Shown: positions 11,401 to 21,769 of the stretch, piece after piece | How positions within the stretch are numbered: the stretch's first letter is position 1 | Layout of the letters: each line of letters starts with the position of its first letter | NCBI GenBank assembly: GCA_947561395.2 | Contig: OX387190.1 | Location: forward strand, 27,956,858-28,020,857 | From: Buxus sempervirens | Lineage: Eukaryota > Streptophyta > Magnoliopsida > Buxales > Buxaceae | Direction: 5' to 3' | DNA: 64,000 bases | Position numbers and translations under genes: made by a program | Notes under the pieces: model-generated | The model's database searches: none | What the model was told of the DNA's origin: nothing | What the model saw: only the letters and a program-made list of their open reading frames with translations

Positions 11401-12175
11401 CTCGGGTAATTTATAACTAAACCTAAACCAATTTAAATCGGTCCACTTAAGATGAACCAACCCAAATCAAAACCAAAGGGTTTTTTTTTAAATTTGATTC
11501 AATGCATACACTCCCATCAAATTAAATTACTACCACCAAATCCTTACATCAATAACTTAACATTAGCATCCAATATCTTCCAACTGTCGGATTTCTACAA
11601 ACCTTTGAAATCTAAGTCATATCAACCTTTTCTATTCTAATCAAGAGTTGAATTACTAAATTAATTTATTTAATTAATCAAATTAAATCACTTAACATCT
11701 ATTTACTCTTAAATAAAAATACTTACAATTATAGGATCTTCCATTTAGAGTCCCAAAATAAATTCTCAAGATAATTGAAAAATAATTTTTAATTTTTACA
11801 AATAGTCTTCTTATATTAAATAATAAAAAATAATAATCTATTTATCATAATTCAATGATAAATCCTCAAGAACGAAAGAAATATAGTTAAATAATTATAA
11901 ATGAAATTCCTAATAGTATATATAAGAGGAGCATGACTAAGAAAATTATTCAAATAATTATAAGTGAAAATGTTACCAACTTTAAAATATTAAATCAAAT
12001 AATATATTTATTTTAAATATCTATACAATTTTCATATATTAATTTAAATACTATATTTATTTTCGTAATTATAACATTTTAAAAAGGGAAGAACATTAAA
12101 TATATAAAAACTATGGGACTACATACACTATGTGCATAGCAAATCACGTAGGGCCTACTCAGAAAAAGCTCTAGC
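8410..12175 (+). mobile_element. Athila-like LTR and leader, block A copy 1
   Basis: This block is repeated, with small indels, at 58140-58433 plus 60104-63848. About 8640-10385 behaves as an LTR: it ends just before a tRNA-Asp primer site (10386-10404), and its terminal third recurs inverted at 5735-6548. Beyond the primer site, a short ATGGATCCAACTC leader is followed by non-coding DNA. About 10720-12175 resembles family-T LTR material (TATA- and pyrimidine-rich leader at 11300-11420, minus sense). Relative to copy 2, copy 1 lacks about 250 bp near 9430 (copy-2 interval 60826-61083). No intact gag or pol is present. Confidence 0.6.
10386..10404 (+). other. tRNA-Asp primer binding site
   Basis: TGGCGCCGTTGCCAGAGAC matches the reverse complement of the 3' end of plant tRNA-Asp (TGGCGCCGTTGCCGGGGA) at 16 of the first 18 bases. 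This is the primer site used by Athila-type Ty3/gypsy elements and marks the LTR-internal junction. Confidence 0.75.
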
Positions 12176-12311
12176 AAGAATCCAAATCGCATGCAATTCA
12201 GTTACGCTAATGTAGCATAACAAATCGATAAAATAGGAAAAAACTGGGGATGATTTGGGCATATATTATCAAGCTAGAATCTTGCCATTTCCCTTTTTAT
12301 GGTAGTATAGA
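12176..12311 (-). mobile_element. Helitron-like 5' terminus
   Basis: On the minus strand, position 12311 starts TCTATACTACCATAAAAAGG, preceded by A. Homology with the second copy of block A stops at 12175, so this segment is a distinct piece of DNA. No CTRR partner was found. Confidence 0.4.
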
Positions 12312-12657
12312 TTAAGTTGCAAGTCTTTATATATTCCCAAGAAAATATTGATAAAATATGCTAATTTCTAATAGTAAGTAATAAATTTATAAAGTTTGTG
12401 TTTTAGTTACTTTTTATTCTTTTTATGAAAAACAAATATTTTTTTTATAATAAAAATAAGATATTTCTAAAATTTTCATTTTTATCATTATATGTATATA
12501 TCTTTATTTCAAAATTATTAAGTACTAGGTCCTTAAAATAATTTTTAAAATGAAATTTAAACTTGAGTTGTATTGAGGAGCAAAAGAATCACAAAATATG
12601 AAATAATTCTCAACGAGCAATGCATGTTCACATTTACTAGTATCTATATATATAATC

Positions 12658-12880
12658 GATTGAAATATTGGAAAATGTATTTCCAATTTTGGGCATGATC
12701 CATATGACTTGAATTATGGTCCCAAATGATAGATGCAGTATAAAATTTGAAAAGAATATATATATACTTTTTTTTTAAAAAGAAAATTGATTGAAATATT
12801 GGAAAATGAATCTTTAATTTTGGGTATGATACAAATATATGATTTGATTTATGATGAAAACTATAGATGCACTATACATC
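12658..12880 (+). repeat. Imperfect 131-bp tandem duplication
   Basis: The word GATTGAAATATTGGAAAATG starts at 12658 and again at 12789, followed in both by AATTTTGGG(C/T)ATGAT and a further diverged stretch ending in TAGATGCA(G/C)TATA. This is a local duplication in non-coding DNA. Confidence 0.7.
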
Positions 12881-13159
12881 ATCATTGGTATTAAAGAAGA
12901 AAAATTACCTTTGGATACCTAGTTTAAAGTTTTTGGATATCCCATCGCTCTCACATGCTTTAAAACTGAGTTAGCTGCTGATTCTAAACATAACCGTTGG
13001 TGTTAAATACACACACAATTTTGATCTGTTATTATTGTTGTTGCAATAAAAGCGAGCAATTGGTAAGAATGAACCATCACTTGATTCCTTCTATGGCCAA
13101 GGTAGATAGAATTAACCTTACATAGAGATCAAATTACGGATCGAGCGCTAAAATAGCCG

Positions 13160-13370
13160 ACGCATCCTTTTTTGAGGTAAATGATGTTTTGATAACACAT
13201 AATTTAATTGAATGTCTCACGGAGAAAAAATGAATATTTCTAACCTGTGGTGATTTGTCAACAGTAATTATTGGTAGAAGTTCTCAACTTTAAGCAGCGG
13301 ATACGAAGATTCTATTCTGCGTTGATTTCACTCACACTGCCTATAAATAAACGCATCCTTTTTTGAGGTA
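13160..13370 (+). promoter_or_regulatory. Orphan copy of the VTL promoter between 20-bp direct repeats
   Basis: 13180-13348 matches the promoter of the iron transporter gene at 32425-32694: GATGTTTTGATAAC, TTTAATTGAATGTCTCACGG, TACGAAGATTCTATTCTGCG and CACTCACACTGCCT occur in the same order. It ends in a canonical TATA (CCTATAAATAA), where the gene itself has CCTGTAAATAG. It holds one promoter repeat unit instead of three. The copy is bracketed by the identical 20-mer ACGCATCCTTTTTTGAGGTA at 13160-13179 and 13351-13370. No coding sequence follows; a Helitron 3' end begins at the next base. Either a displaced fragment or all that is left of a VTL paralogue. Confidence 0.75.
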
Positions 13371-13400
13371 CTAGTTAAACCCCACGTGCTACGCACGTGG
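13371..13400 (-). other. Helitron A 3' end hairpin and CTAG
   Basis: CTAG at 13371-13374 is followed on the plus strand by CCACGTGC-TAC-GCACGTGG (13382-13400), a perfect 8-bp stem with a 3-base loop. In minus orientation the hairpin precedes the CTAG terminus by 7 bases, as in rolling-circle terminators of Helitrons. Confidence 0.6.
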
Positions 13401-14009
13401 TGGGCCTTTGAATTAAAAAATGAAAATAAACAGCTTCTTAAACTTTTATAGTAAGGAAAAAAAATTTTAATTAACTTTCTAATGGTTTCTTTAAGTAAGA
13501 AACTTATTAAACATACTTTAAAAACAAAGTGCATGCTCAAATAACAAGGAACAATTATGCTAAATAAAGAAATACTAATGGAACAAAATATATGGGAATA
13601 AATATATTTAAATATAAGGTATTTAAAAGTAAAAATCCTTTGTAATAAGATCATAATATGCAAGAACTATGATGAGGACTTTTCCTTAGGCATCAACTTC
13701 ATGTAGGTGCATCTTGTAGATATGTCCTTACAATTCAAACCCATACCTATCCATGTAGATATCCAATAAAGACCAACAAATAGCCTGTAAGTCTAAACTA
13801 TTTCTCTTGGATAAGGATATTGCGTACCCATCATCCTACCATTATGAATGAATAGTAAAATAACAAAATAATAAAGGATAAATGGCTCTACAAAGTTAGA
13901 TAAAATAATGGCATGTACCTGTGAACTTAAAAATAATCAAAACTGGCTAAAGGAAATAAGAAGCTTTTCCCAAAAAGTTGCATATAATACCTAAATTATT
14001 GATTATTCT

Positions 14010-14135
14010 CTGCAAGGTATTTCATGGTCATGGCAATGGAAGCAACGCATTTCAGTTCTCTAATCTCCAAAACTGAGCCACGAGAAGGGGCAAAGTCCTG
14101 CATATTTGGAGCACCAACAACCACAGGGACAGCTC
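14010..14135 (-). pseudogene. Exon fragment of a core alpha-1,3-fucosyltransferase (GT10)
   Basis: After a splice acceptor (TTTTGTAG at 14136) the minus strand encodes GAVPVVVGAPNMQDFAP followed by SVLEIRELK and a stretch ending MKYLAENN. This matches the donor-binding C-terminal region of plant core alpha-1,3-fucosyltransferases, Golgi enzymes that add fucose to the N-glycan core. Only one exon of roughly 40 residues is present; the conserved segment normally following it is missing and replaced by a stop after LAENNQ. It is read as a gene fragment captured by the surrounding Helitron. The family identification rests on the G(A/S)VPVVVGAPN...FAP motif recalled from known sequences. Confidence 0.7.
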
Positions 14136-14394
14136 CTACAAAAGTTCGTTATCAACAGATACTAAAGACATATGTAAAGTCCTTGTATATTATAAAATTT
14201 AAGCATATATCAATTGTAGCAACTTACAGAAACTTCTTATAAGCAAATACTTTTTTTTTCCAGTTTTTAATGGTTACTATCTGGAAAAAAAAAAAAAGGG
14301 AAGACGAGACCAAAGAGGATGTTGTTGCTTCGCTTTTGATGATTTGGAGGTTCCTACAACGTGAATGTCTGAATTGGCAATGTACTTTTAAGTA

Positions 14395-14830
14395 AGAGCA
14401 GGAACTATCCTCCAATCCTCCCATCTCTTTAACACTTGACCAGCTCTCTTCTCCATGCGTAGCTGCTCCACTACATTCCCATAAGCTAATCAATATTAAA
14501 TGACAGATACATATAATGGATCAAAATAAACTTAATTCACTACCCAATCAGATATAATGTAATTCATTTATCAAACAAAAACTAAAGCTTAAATCAATAC
14601 CAACAAAGAACCCTTTGTTTTAGCTCGAATTGAACCATCACCTGATCCTTCTTGAGAAGTGCTTGCCAATCATTCGTCTTCTGTAGCTCATCGGCGTTAC
14701 CAATCATGCCCTTCCATTTACAAATAGCAGAGAACGAATTTGATTTTTGATCGAGAAATGCTATACAATTTAACATGAAGATATTGTGAACACAAATGAC
14801 AATCTTGAAATATGAAAAATTTAGTTTCAT
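14395..14830 (-). pseudogene. Two exon-like segments, gene unknown
   Basis: The minus strand has two coding-like stretches upstream of the fucosyltransferase exon. 14594-14720 reads KWKGMIGNADELQKTNDW and continues ALLKKDQVMVQFELKQ; 14395-14482 reads VVEQLRMEKRAGQVLKRWED. Both are charged and helix-like and lack stops in that frame, but I do not recognise a family and the fucosyltransferase does not contain them. They may come from a different captured gene, or the second could be chance. Confidence 0.3.
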
Positions 14831-15086
14831 GTTTTTTAAGTTAATGCATTATCTACACGGTAGTAGACCAAACAACACCTATTTTATTATTTTGGAACTA
14901 AGAAATTTTGATAAAGAATTTCAAAACAAGCCTAAATCCCTTATTGACAATCTTATGTTTGTTCGGTAAGTTAGGATCAAACAAGTCCTTATTTGAGAGG
15001 AAACCTAAAATTCATTCTCAAGTTCCTAAGAGAACAAGAAGAAATTGGTAGGCAGATATGGAAACAAAATAAGATAGAGAGTTACA

Positions 15087-15870
15087 GAGTTCTTGTTTTG
15101 AGTCATAGAGCCTCAAATTTCCTTTTGTTTTACACTCATGATAAGGTACACAACAAACCAGTTAAAGCATGTATCACCTCACATGTAGATATTCATTACG
15201 CCTCAAGGATGCCTTTTTAGCCTTGTTTAGTTATTCCCACCAAAAGAAGAGCATTCAATGATTACCTCAAGTATAAAAAGAATAATAATGCAACCAAAAA
15301 GTTAAACATTCCCAAAAAAATCACTACACAATACAGTGAAGATGGTTTCTACAACTCCAAATTGAAGCAAACTTTTTTCCCGAAATTCATATTCCATCAT
15401 AAACAATACAGCTCAATTTTATACACACGGCACCACAGACTTATCACAAGTAGTAGGATTCATAGTATTGTTAATATAAATTAATCATGAAACAATGTTG
15501 AGCTTAGTTGCAGAAGGAAGGCTTAGCAATTACGTTATGTGGATAAATATTCTTGTGTACCTTACCAAAGGAATAAATAGAAATTAATCATTTAGGAAGA
15601 AGGGTGTAGTATGTATATGGTACATAATGTTGAGAATACAATATGGCAATCAAAACAACTGAACAATGGAAAAGGAAGTATAACAAATTTCAATAAACAA
15701 ATGCAAAGATGGAAAAAGTAGTGATAGAAGAAAAGAGAGAGAATGTGATCAGCACCTATGGTAATCATCGTGGTCAAAGTCATAGCCAATGGCCTGCAAG
15801 TGCAAAAAATAGATGAAAACCCACAAATAATCTCATCAATAGCTTGTTTTTACTTAATTTTTTTAATAGA
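15087..15870. repeat. Segmental duplicate 1 (pair at 27918-28720)
   Basis: About 780 bp align in direct orientation with 27918-28720 with scattered substitutions and small indels, from the GAGTCATAGAGCCTCAAATTTCC region through CCTATGGTAATCATC to the poly-A-rich end. Each copy contains the short HAD-family exon. Homology breaks near 15870, so the further 5' exons in copy 2 have no counterpart here. Confidence 0.85.
15756..15793 (-). pseudogene. HAD-type nucleotidase exon, copy 1
   Basis: A 38-base exon bounded by acceptor CTTGCAG and donor CATAG/GTGCTG encodes AIGYDFDHDDYH. This matches the segment before HSFVHGRLPY in plant HAD-superfamily proteins of the pyrimidine 5'-nucleotidase / suppressor-of-disruption type. 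The frame is open here, whereas copy 2 at 28595-28633 carries an extra T. The exons encoding the rest of the enzyme are absent. Confidence 0.65.
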
Positions 15871-16338
15871 AAAAACAATATATATCCTTGAGATTACTAA
15901 TTCCGCCTGACAATGCAAGCAATGTGATTGGTATTTCTCATTAAAAGGGGACTTACCCGAAATGTTTCTTATCCGAAATGTGTTGTGTGTGGTAATCTTG
16001 TGATCTAAGGACTGAGAATCCTAGTCTAAATAGTATAGTTGTAGTCCAAGCAACATCTATAGTTATGGCCGGACAGTATGTTAATTAGCCTTGTGATATA
16101 AATATATAATATAAAATGTTTTATCGAATTGATCGGATTGATTCGGTTTCAAATTACGAATTGATTTATACATTCCAGTTATAATGGAAACAATATATAT
16201 CCTTCCCAAGGCTAATAGCTTAATATACTTGGGATCACTAACCCATTCATAAAAATTGAAGGAAAGCTTGTTGGCCTTAAATCACTTGTTATTGTGAACT
16301 TAAATTGGATGAATGAAGATTTAATAAGGGGAAATGAA

Positions 16339-16466
16339 AGTAGATGAGAAACCCAGGCTAGAAAAGAATGTCAAGAAATAAAAGCATAATCAAGGTTACA
16401 ACAGTAGATGAGAAACTTAGGCTAGAAAAGAATGTATAGAAATAAAAGCATAATTGAGGTTACAAC
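16339..16466. repeat. 64-bp tandem duplication
   Basis: Two consecutive units beginning AGTAGATGAGAAAC (16339 and 16403) share GGCTAGAAAAGAATG and AAATAAAAGCATAAT words. A diverged third trace (GGCTAGAAAAGAACC) occurs near 16930. Non-coding. Confidence 0.8.
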
Positions 16467-19400
16467 AAAGTAAGCACACTAGCGCAACTACATACTTAAT
16501 CGGACTATGTTTAGCTTTGCAAAACAATGCATGTAACCTATCCTTCAGATTTTTAACCTTCCAAAGACCAGCAAAGATTAAATAATTGATAAACATGAGG
16601 TCCATGACAATAGCTTCTCATTTTTTTTAGGAGTTCCAAATGTGTTGTTAAATGCAACAAATAAATCACTGAATCATTCTCTAATTTCCCTTCCCATATC
16701 TGTAGCTTATATACTCATAGAGAATAATGCATTAATTTTCCGAAGGTGTCAAATGACTGAAGTAAAATTCTCCCATAGGCTGCTAACTTAATATACATTG
16801 CATCACCGGCCTATTCATAAAAAAGTCAAAGGAAGGCTTATTGGTTTCCATAGAAGAGCCCTCTTTTTTGTTAACTTGCATTGGATGGCCACATACCCAC
16901 AAGAGAAAATGATCAGACATCAGAGACTTAGGCTAGAAAAGAACCATCAAGAAAAAAAGCTTAAGTGAGCTACCAAAGAAGTTAACAAACATAAATAACT
17001 AATTTTAAGATTGAACGACTAACATTATGAAACATTTTTGGCATTACTTTAGGAGATTAATTCTAGAGTTCATAATGTATTTGCCAAAATAAAAGTTAAT
17101 TGCAGTATTGATTTGCTGAATTCATTATAATAAATGAACACGAAATCAAATTGGAATGTATAAACAATTTTTCTTTTATCAATAATAGTGGGGGCTAGAT
17201 TATATTAAAAAAAGAAGCAAGTCCAAAAAATAAATATATATACACCAAGAGTGTACAGGAAATCAAATTGTCATTGATACACTTCGGCTATAAATAATGG
17301 CTCTCATAAAAAAATAATTTTTAACAGTAGAAAGTAGTCCGTAACGAAGTCTATATTAGTGCTAATGATTGTATCAGAATCCTTACCACTCATTCTGAAG
17401 TTCCCAAATAATATATGCTGCTAGATTGGTAGAGCAGATGTAAGGGTTTATTGTGGCTAATTTTTTAAGGTTTCACTGGCATTCTATAAAGTTACAAGTT
17501 CCCCATTTTCACTTTTTTAGACCTAAAACAAAGGTTTCACAGGCTTTATAGGAGGAAGGCTGTTAATATATTTAAAGACAGGTGAATCCTGAATGTGAAC
17601 AAAAATTTTTCCCTGCAAGGTGAGAATCGATAATAGTAGTACTAAACAAAATGAGAATGTTTATGGTAACCAAGACCTGAAGTCCTAACCTTTAGAAAGC
17701 ATTTGACAAGAAAGCAAATATAGATATAGTTGTCAAACAGATAAACTCAGGGCTGTAATAAGGATTAAAATTTCAAAAGGCAAAACAAAATATAAATTCA
17801 AGGAGCAATAACAAAATTTCAGAGATCAAAGGAAAACAGGAAATAGAAAATATCTAAGAACAAAACATCGGAAGGTTTCTCACTAAAAATGACAACATCG
17901 ACTAAACGCCTCATTCCAAGTAGTTGGGGCTTTCCCCTTTTTTATTTAGTTTCAAAGTTTTTATTACCAAGCAGGGGAAAAACAATTTCCCATTCTTACA
18001 CTTCTGGCACTAAATGTCCATGCAAGGAAGAGAAGCTGGGGTGAAGCGGGTAATCTTGAATACATCATACCTTCACAGCATGTTGTTTGGTGATCTAGGT
18101 GGTTGACTCCAGTAGCTTTGGGTTATATTCTGTGAAAAACTGGAATCAGAAAACACAGCTGGGGGATTATAAGGATTCTATAACATACAAAGGCATAACC
18201 TGCACAAAATGAATACATGATATTGGCATGAAATTCTTTTACCAATTTTTTATACATCTTTCATGGATCCAACATCCATCAAAAAGTTCCCAAGCCCCAA
18301 ATTCTCATTGTAAAGCAAATTAGATTATAACGCTAGTTACACAGTTTGTTTGGATAGAGTTAGACATGATTTCTCACTTTTGTTCAAGAAGCATCGCTTG
18401 TAGCATTTTGAAAATCAATTAAGTTTTTTGGTAGACTTTAGCTGCTTCCATGGCATTTCAGAATAAAATGAACCACGGTATTTTAATTAGCATAAAGCAA
18501 ACATGGTATATGTTTAACAGTGATTCATGCATTTGCAGTCATAAGCAACGAACATTATTTATGTTTGACATAGCACAATACCAAAAAAATTTCACAGTAT
18601 GACAAATATTAACCAAGTGTCATTTGCAAAACTAAATAAAATGAATACCTAAACATTACCCCAAGATCTAAATTTTAAAACACAAGAGGCAAGTGATCTG
18701 GTCACAATGCCATTGAATACAATGGGTGTAATAAAAGTGGCATGCATACCTTTTCGGCTCCAAAAAGCTTTGATTACAGCCCATTTATCAACTGGTATTT
18801 TGTAAAAAACACTTGCCAACCCAAGACATTTAACTCTTAACCCTAAATTATGTTTTATGACATTCTTTATCAAGAAATATTAATCGAAAAGATAAAGATT
18901 GTCTGATGAAAGGCTTCAGACTTGGGAACCTTATGAAATGTTGGATTTTGCATGTTGCAGCTTATTTGGAGAGTTCCACTTGCCCCATTATTTCATTCAT
19001 GTGTCCAATGTGCTAAAATTTAAATCTGTAGGGATTTAATATTAAGTCGCTATGGAATAATCCCTAATAGCAAATACAACAATTGCATATATCTATATAA
19101 TGCAGCAAAATAATTACCTTAAGGCTCGTTACCTTGTTCCTTCTAACCTCCAATCATCAAGCAAATATCTATTGATGTGGATCACATATAATATACATAG
19201 AAATTCCAGTCTTGAAAAGAACAGAACAGGTTCAAATAATGTACTTTGCAATTTCCATCACTCATTGTTATGATGCACTCCTAGAAGTCCCAACCCATTA
19301 GCAGTGATATTTCTTGTCGAAATGCTAAAAGAGAACTGGCCCTATGGGTTTTATAATATCCAATCTCTTTGCTTATCAACTGAAATGTATATCATATATA

Positions 19401-20792
19401 CTTTACCATCATAGCCACTTCATTATGTAGACACTGCTTTTCTTTTCAAAGTCTTCAAAGGTTAGATGTGTTGCCCGTCAAAGCTGCAAGTGAGGTGTGA
19501 ATCTTTGCAATAACTTAGTCATCCAAGATGAAAATCCAATGTCCATGGTTCTGGAATGTATGACTCAGTAAGCCATACAATTTCAATTGGGAACCAAAAA
19601 TAAATTGTACTGATATGAAATTAAATTACCATCCACCTACACACGCCAATGACTTCTTATGCTTCCAATTGATCTCCAAATAATCAGAATTCAACTCTAC
19701 CTTCTTGCCCTAACTTTAGACCATCCAACTCTTTCTACCGCATTGTAATGTGCATTGAATACAAATATTTTGCAGCAACAAATGTTCATCTTAGTCCTAC
19801 CACAACAAATTTGACATAAACTTCTTGAATCTGCTGGTTTCCGAGAATAAAATCTTTTATAGACCCACATAAATAGACGATATGGGTACCACACTCGATG
19901 TTCTCATCAATATTTATTGATCCTTCTGTCCCTGATTCCTGCACTTGAATTAGCTTGGAAAGAGGACGAGGCTCTCTATTAATTTCATTTTTTTAGGTCC
20001 TCCATGCGGATAATAATTTTCTTGATGCTTTTCCTTCTTATTTGTTGTGGAAGCCATATGCTCCCCCTTGAAACCATTCAAATCAACACTTTTTGTCTGG
20101 ACTATGTGACTTTGTATGACCAATATATTTAATAGGATAAAAAGGAGAAGAGAAAAGAAAAGAGGGCTAGGGGGTTATGAGAGTGTGTGTATCCAGGAAC
20201 CCAATATCACCTATCTATTATTCTAGTTCTAGATATGCACTAAAACTGCTTTTACCATAATGTAAACAACAGTCTTTCTGGATCCTAACAATATCTTTAA
20301 CCTAACTTAGGTCAACAATCTACACCTAAACAAAGTCAGTGGTAGGCGAATATAAAGAAAGTAACAACAATAAAGTTACAGCAACAATACTAAAGAGATT
20401 TTATTTCAACAAGACGTTGGTCCACATAAGATTTATTGTATCTTGAGCATCCAAATAATAAAAACATATAATAACAAGGTAACAATTTTTTTTCTTCGCT
20501 TTATATATATAAAACCTTCATAATCGATAAAAGAGAAAGAAAGAAAACATATAATAACAAGGTAACTGAAGATACTTAAATTGATAAAAAATGAAATAAT
20601 AATCTGCACCATCATCGCTGATATTGTTGGCAAAAAATGTGAGAAAAGGACAGGAAAGGAGATAACAAAAATTCTAGTAATGTGATTCGAGTCAGACCTC
20701 AGCAAGATGACATAACTCCAATCCAAATATAGGGACATCCAGCCAAGAAAAATACACCCTATTTATAAACCAAAGCAACAATAATACTTTAC

Positions 20793-21287
20793 CCATTCAT
20801 AATTTCATGAAATAAATTCGGCAACAATAGACATGCACCTTGTCAGAAGCTCCTGCAATAATGTGCTATTAGCACCAGAATTCCAATATATAAACAAAGG
20901 CCATATCATACAAATCGCAAAATGGACATATCCACATTTGAGCATACTTCGCATTGAGAACCTACCTATGGTAATACAAAGGGAGAAATTCTATTACACG
21001 AAAATCATATATAACTGAAGATATTCAAACGTAAAGGAAGAACAAGTGCATTTTATTCCAAGATATAAACCTAAATAAGGCAAAAGCTAACAAGCAAGGG
21101 CAGGAAGCAAGTGGCTGTCTATAAGATTTAAAGAAAGGGGGAAGAAGGCACTTCAGAAAAATCACTCATGAGTAATAATATTTAATGTCCCTTGACCTTA
21201 AAAGTTGCTGCAGCATCTGAAGCGATATCTAAGTTTGGAAGCTGAATATAATCAAAGAACCTCATGTGCTCAGATTCGAAAACATAC
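20793..21287 (-). pseudogene. Mo25/CAB39-like gene fragment, two exons
   Basis: Exon 21287-21197 (acceptor TTTATAG, donor AAG/GTCAAG) encodes [18 protein letters not shown] and continues [11 protein letters not shown]. The next exon starts at 20852 after ATTGCAG and encodes ELLTRCMSIVAEFIS, a stop, then NYEW. These match consecutive exons of plant Mo25-like (calcium-binding protein 39) scaffold proteins, which act with Ste20/GCK-type kinases, at the point where the family reads ...AATFK/ELLTRHK... . One residue is missing in the HMKKFF context and the TGA breaks the frame. Flanking exons are absent, so this is a captured and decayed fragment. Confidence 0.8.
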
Positions 21288-21769
21288 CTATAAAAGACGG
21301 CAGAAAAATTAAAAGGATCACATAATTCCAGCATAACAAAACCAAAAAAAAATTGCAATATAAATATAAAAATCAGTAAATAAAGTTAAACAACAGACAA
21401 CAGAGCCAAAACAGCCTCCACTGTGCTTTATGGTTTTTCTGTTTCCAAGTGGGAACGTGATTCAGAGGCTTGAACTTCATGAGCACAGAAGACTGCGAAG
21501 ACCAGAGAGAAAAATTTCCATAGCTGCAATAGCAAATTTCTCATGGATTTTAACCATCTCAAAGTTTGAGTTGGTGGTGTTACATCAAAACCTATCATTC
21601 AATTGAAGCCATAACACAGAGTACCAATGATTTGGATAACTTTACATAATATTTGCGTTCCCTAACCACACTCCCATGAAAATGAAGATCGTCCTATTTG
21701 TACTATGCCTGACTCTAATACGACCAACAACAGATAATATGAAAAAATATAATCTACTATATAGAAGTA

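Noticed and set aside
17880..17945. CCAAGTAGTTGGGGCTTT-type sequence, as in some plant SINEs or MITEs
   Set aside because: Too short and lacking tRNA-derived boxes or a tail.
18649..18873. Exon-like minus-strand stretch (YKIPVDKWAVIKAFWSRK before a GT donor)
   Set aside because: No family recognised, no clear acceptor and no neighbouring exon in phase; could be chance or a fifth captured fragment.
19794..19991. 66-codon open minus-strand stretch (IECGTHIVYLCGSIKDFILG)
   Set aside because: No start, no splice sites that fit and no recognised family.
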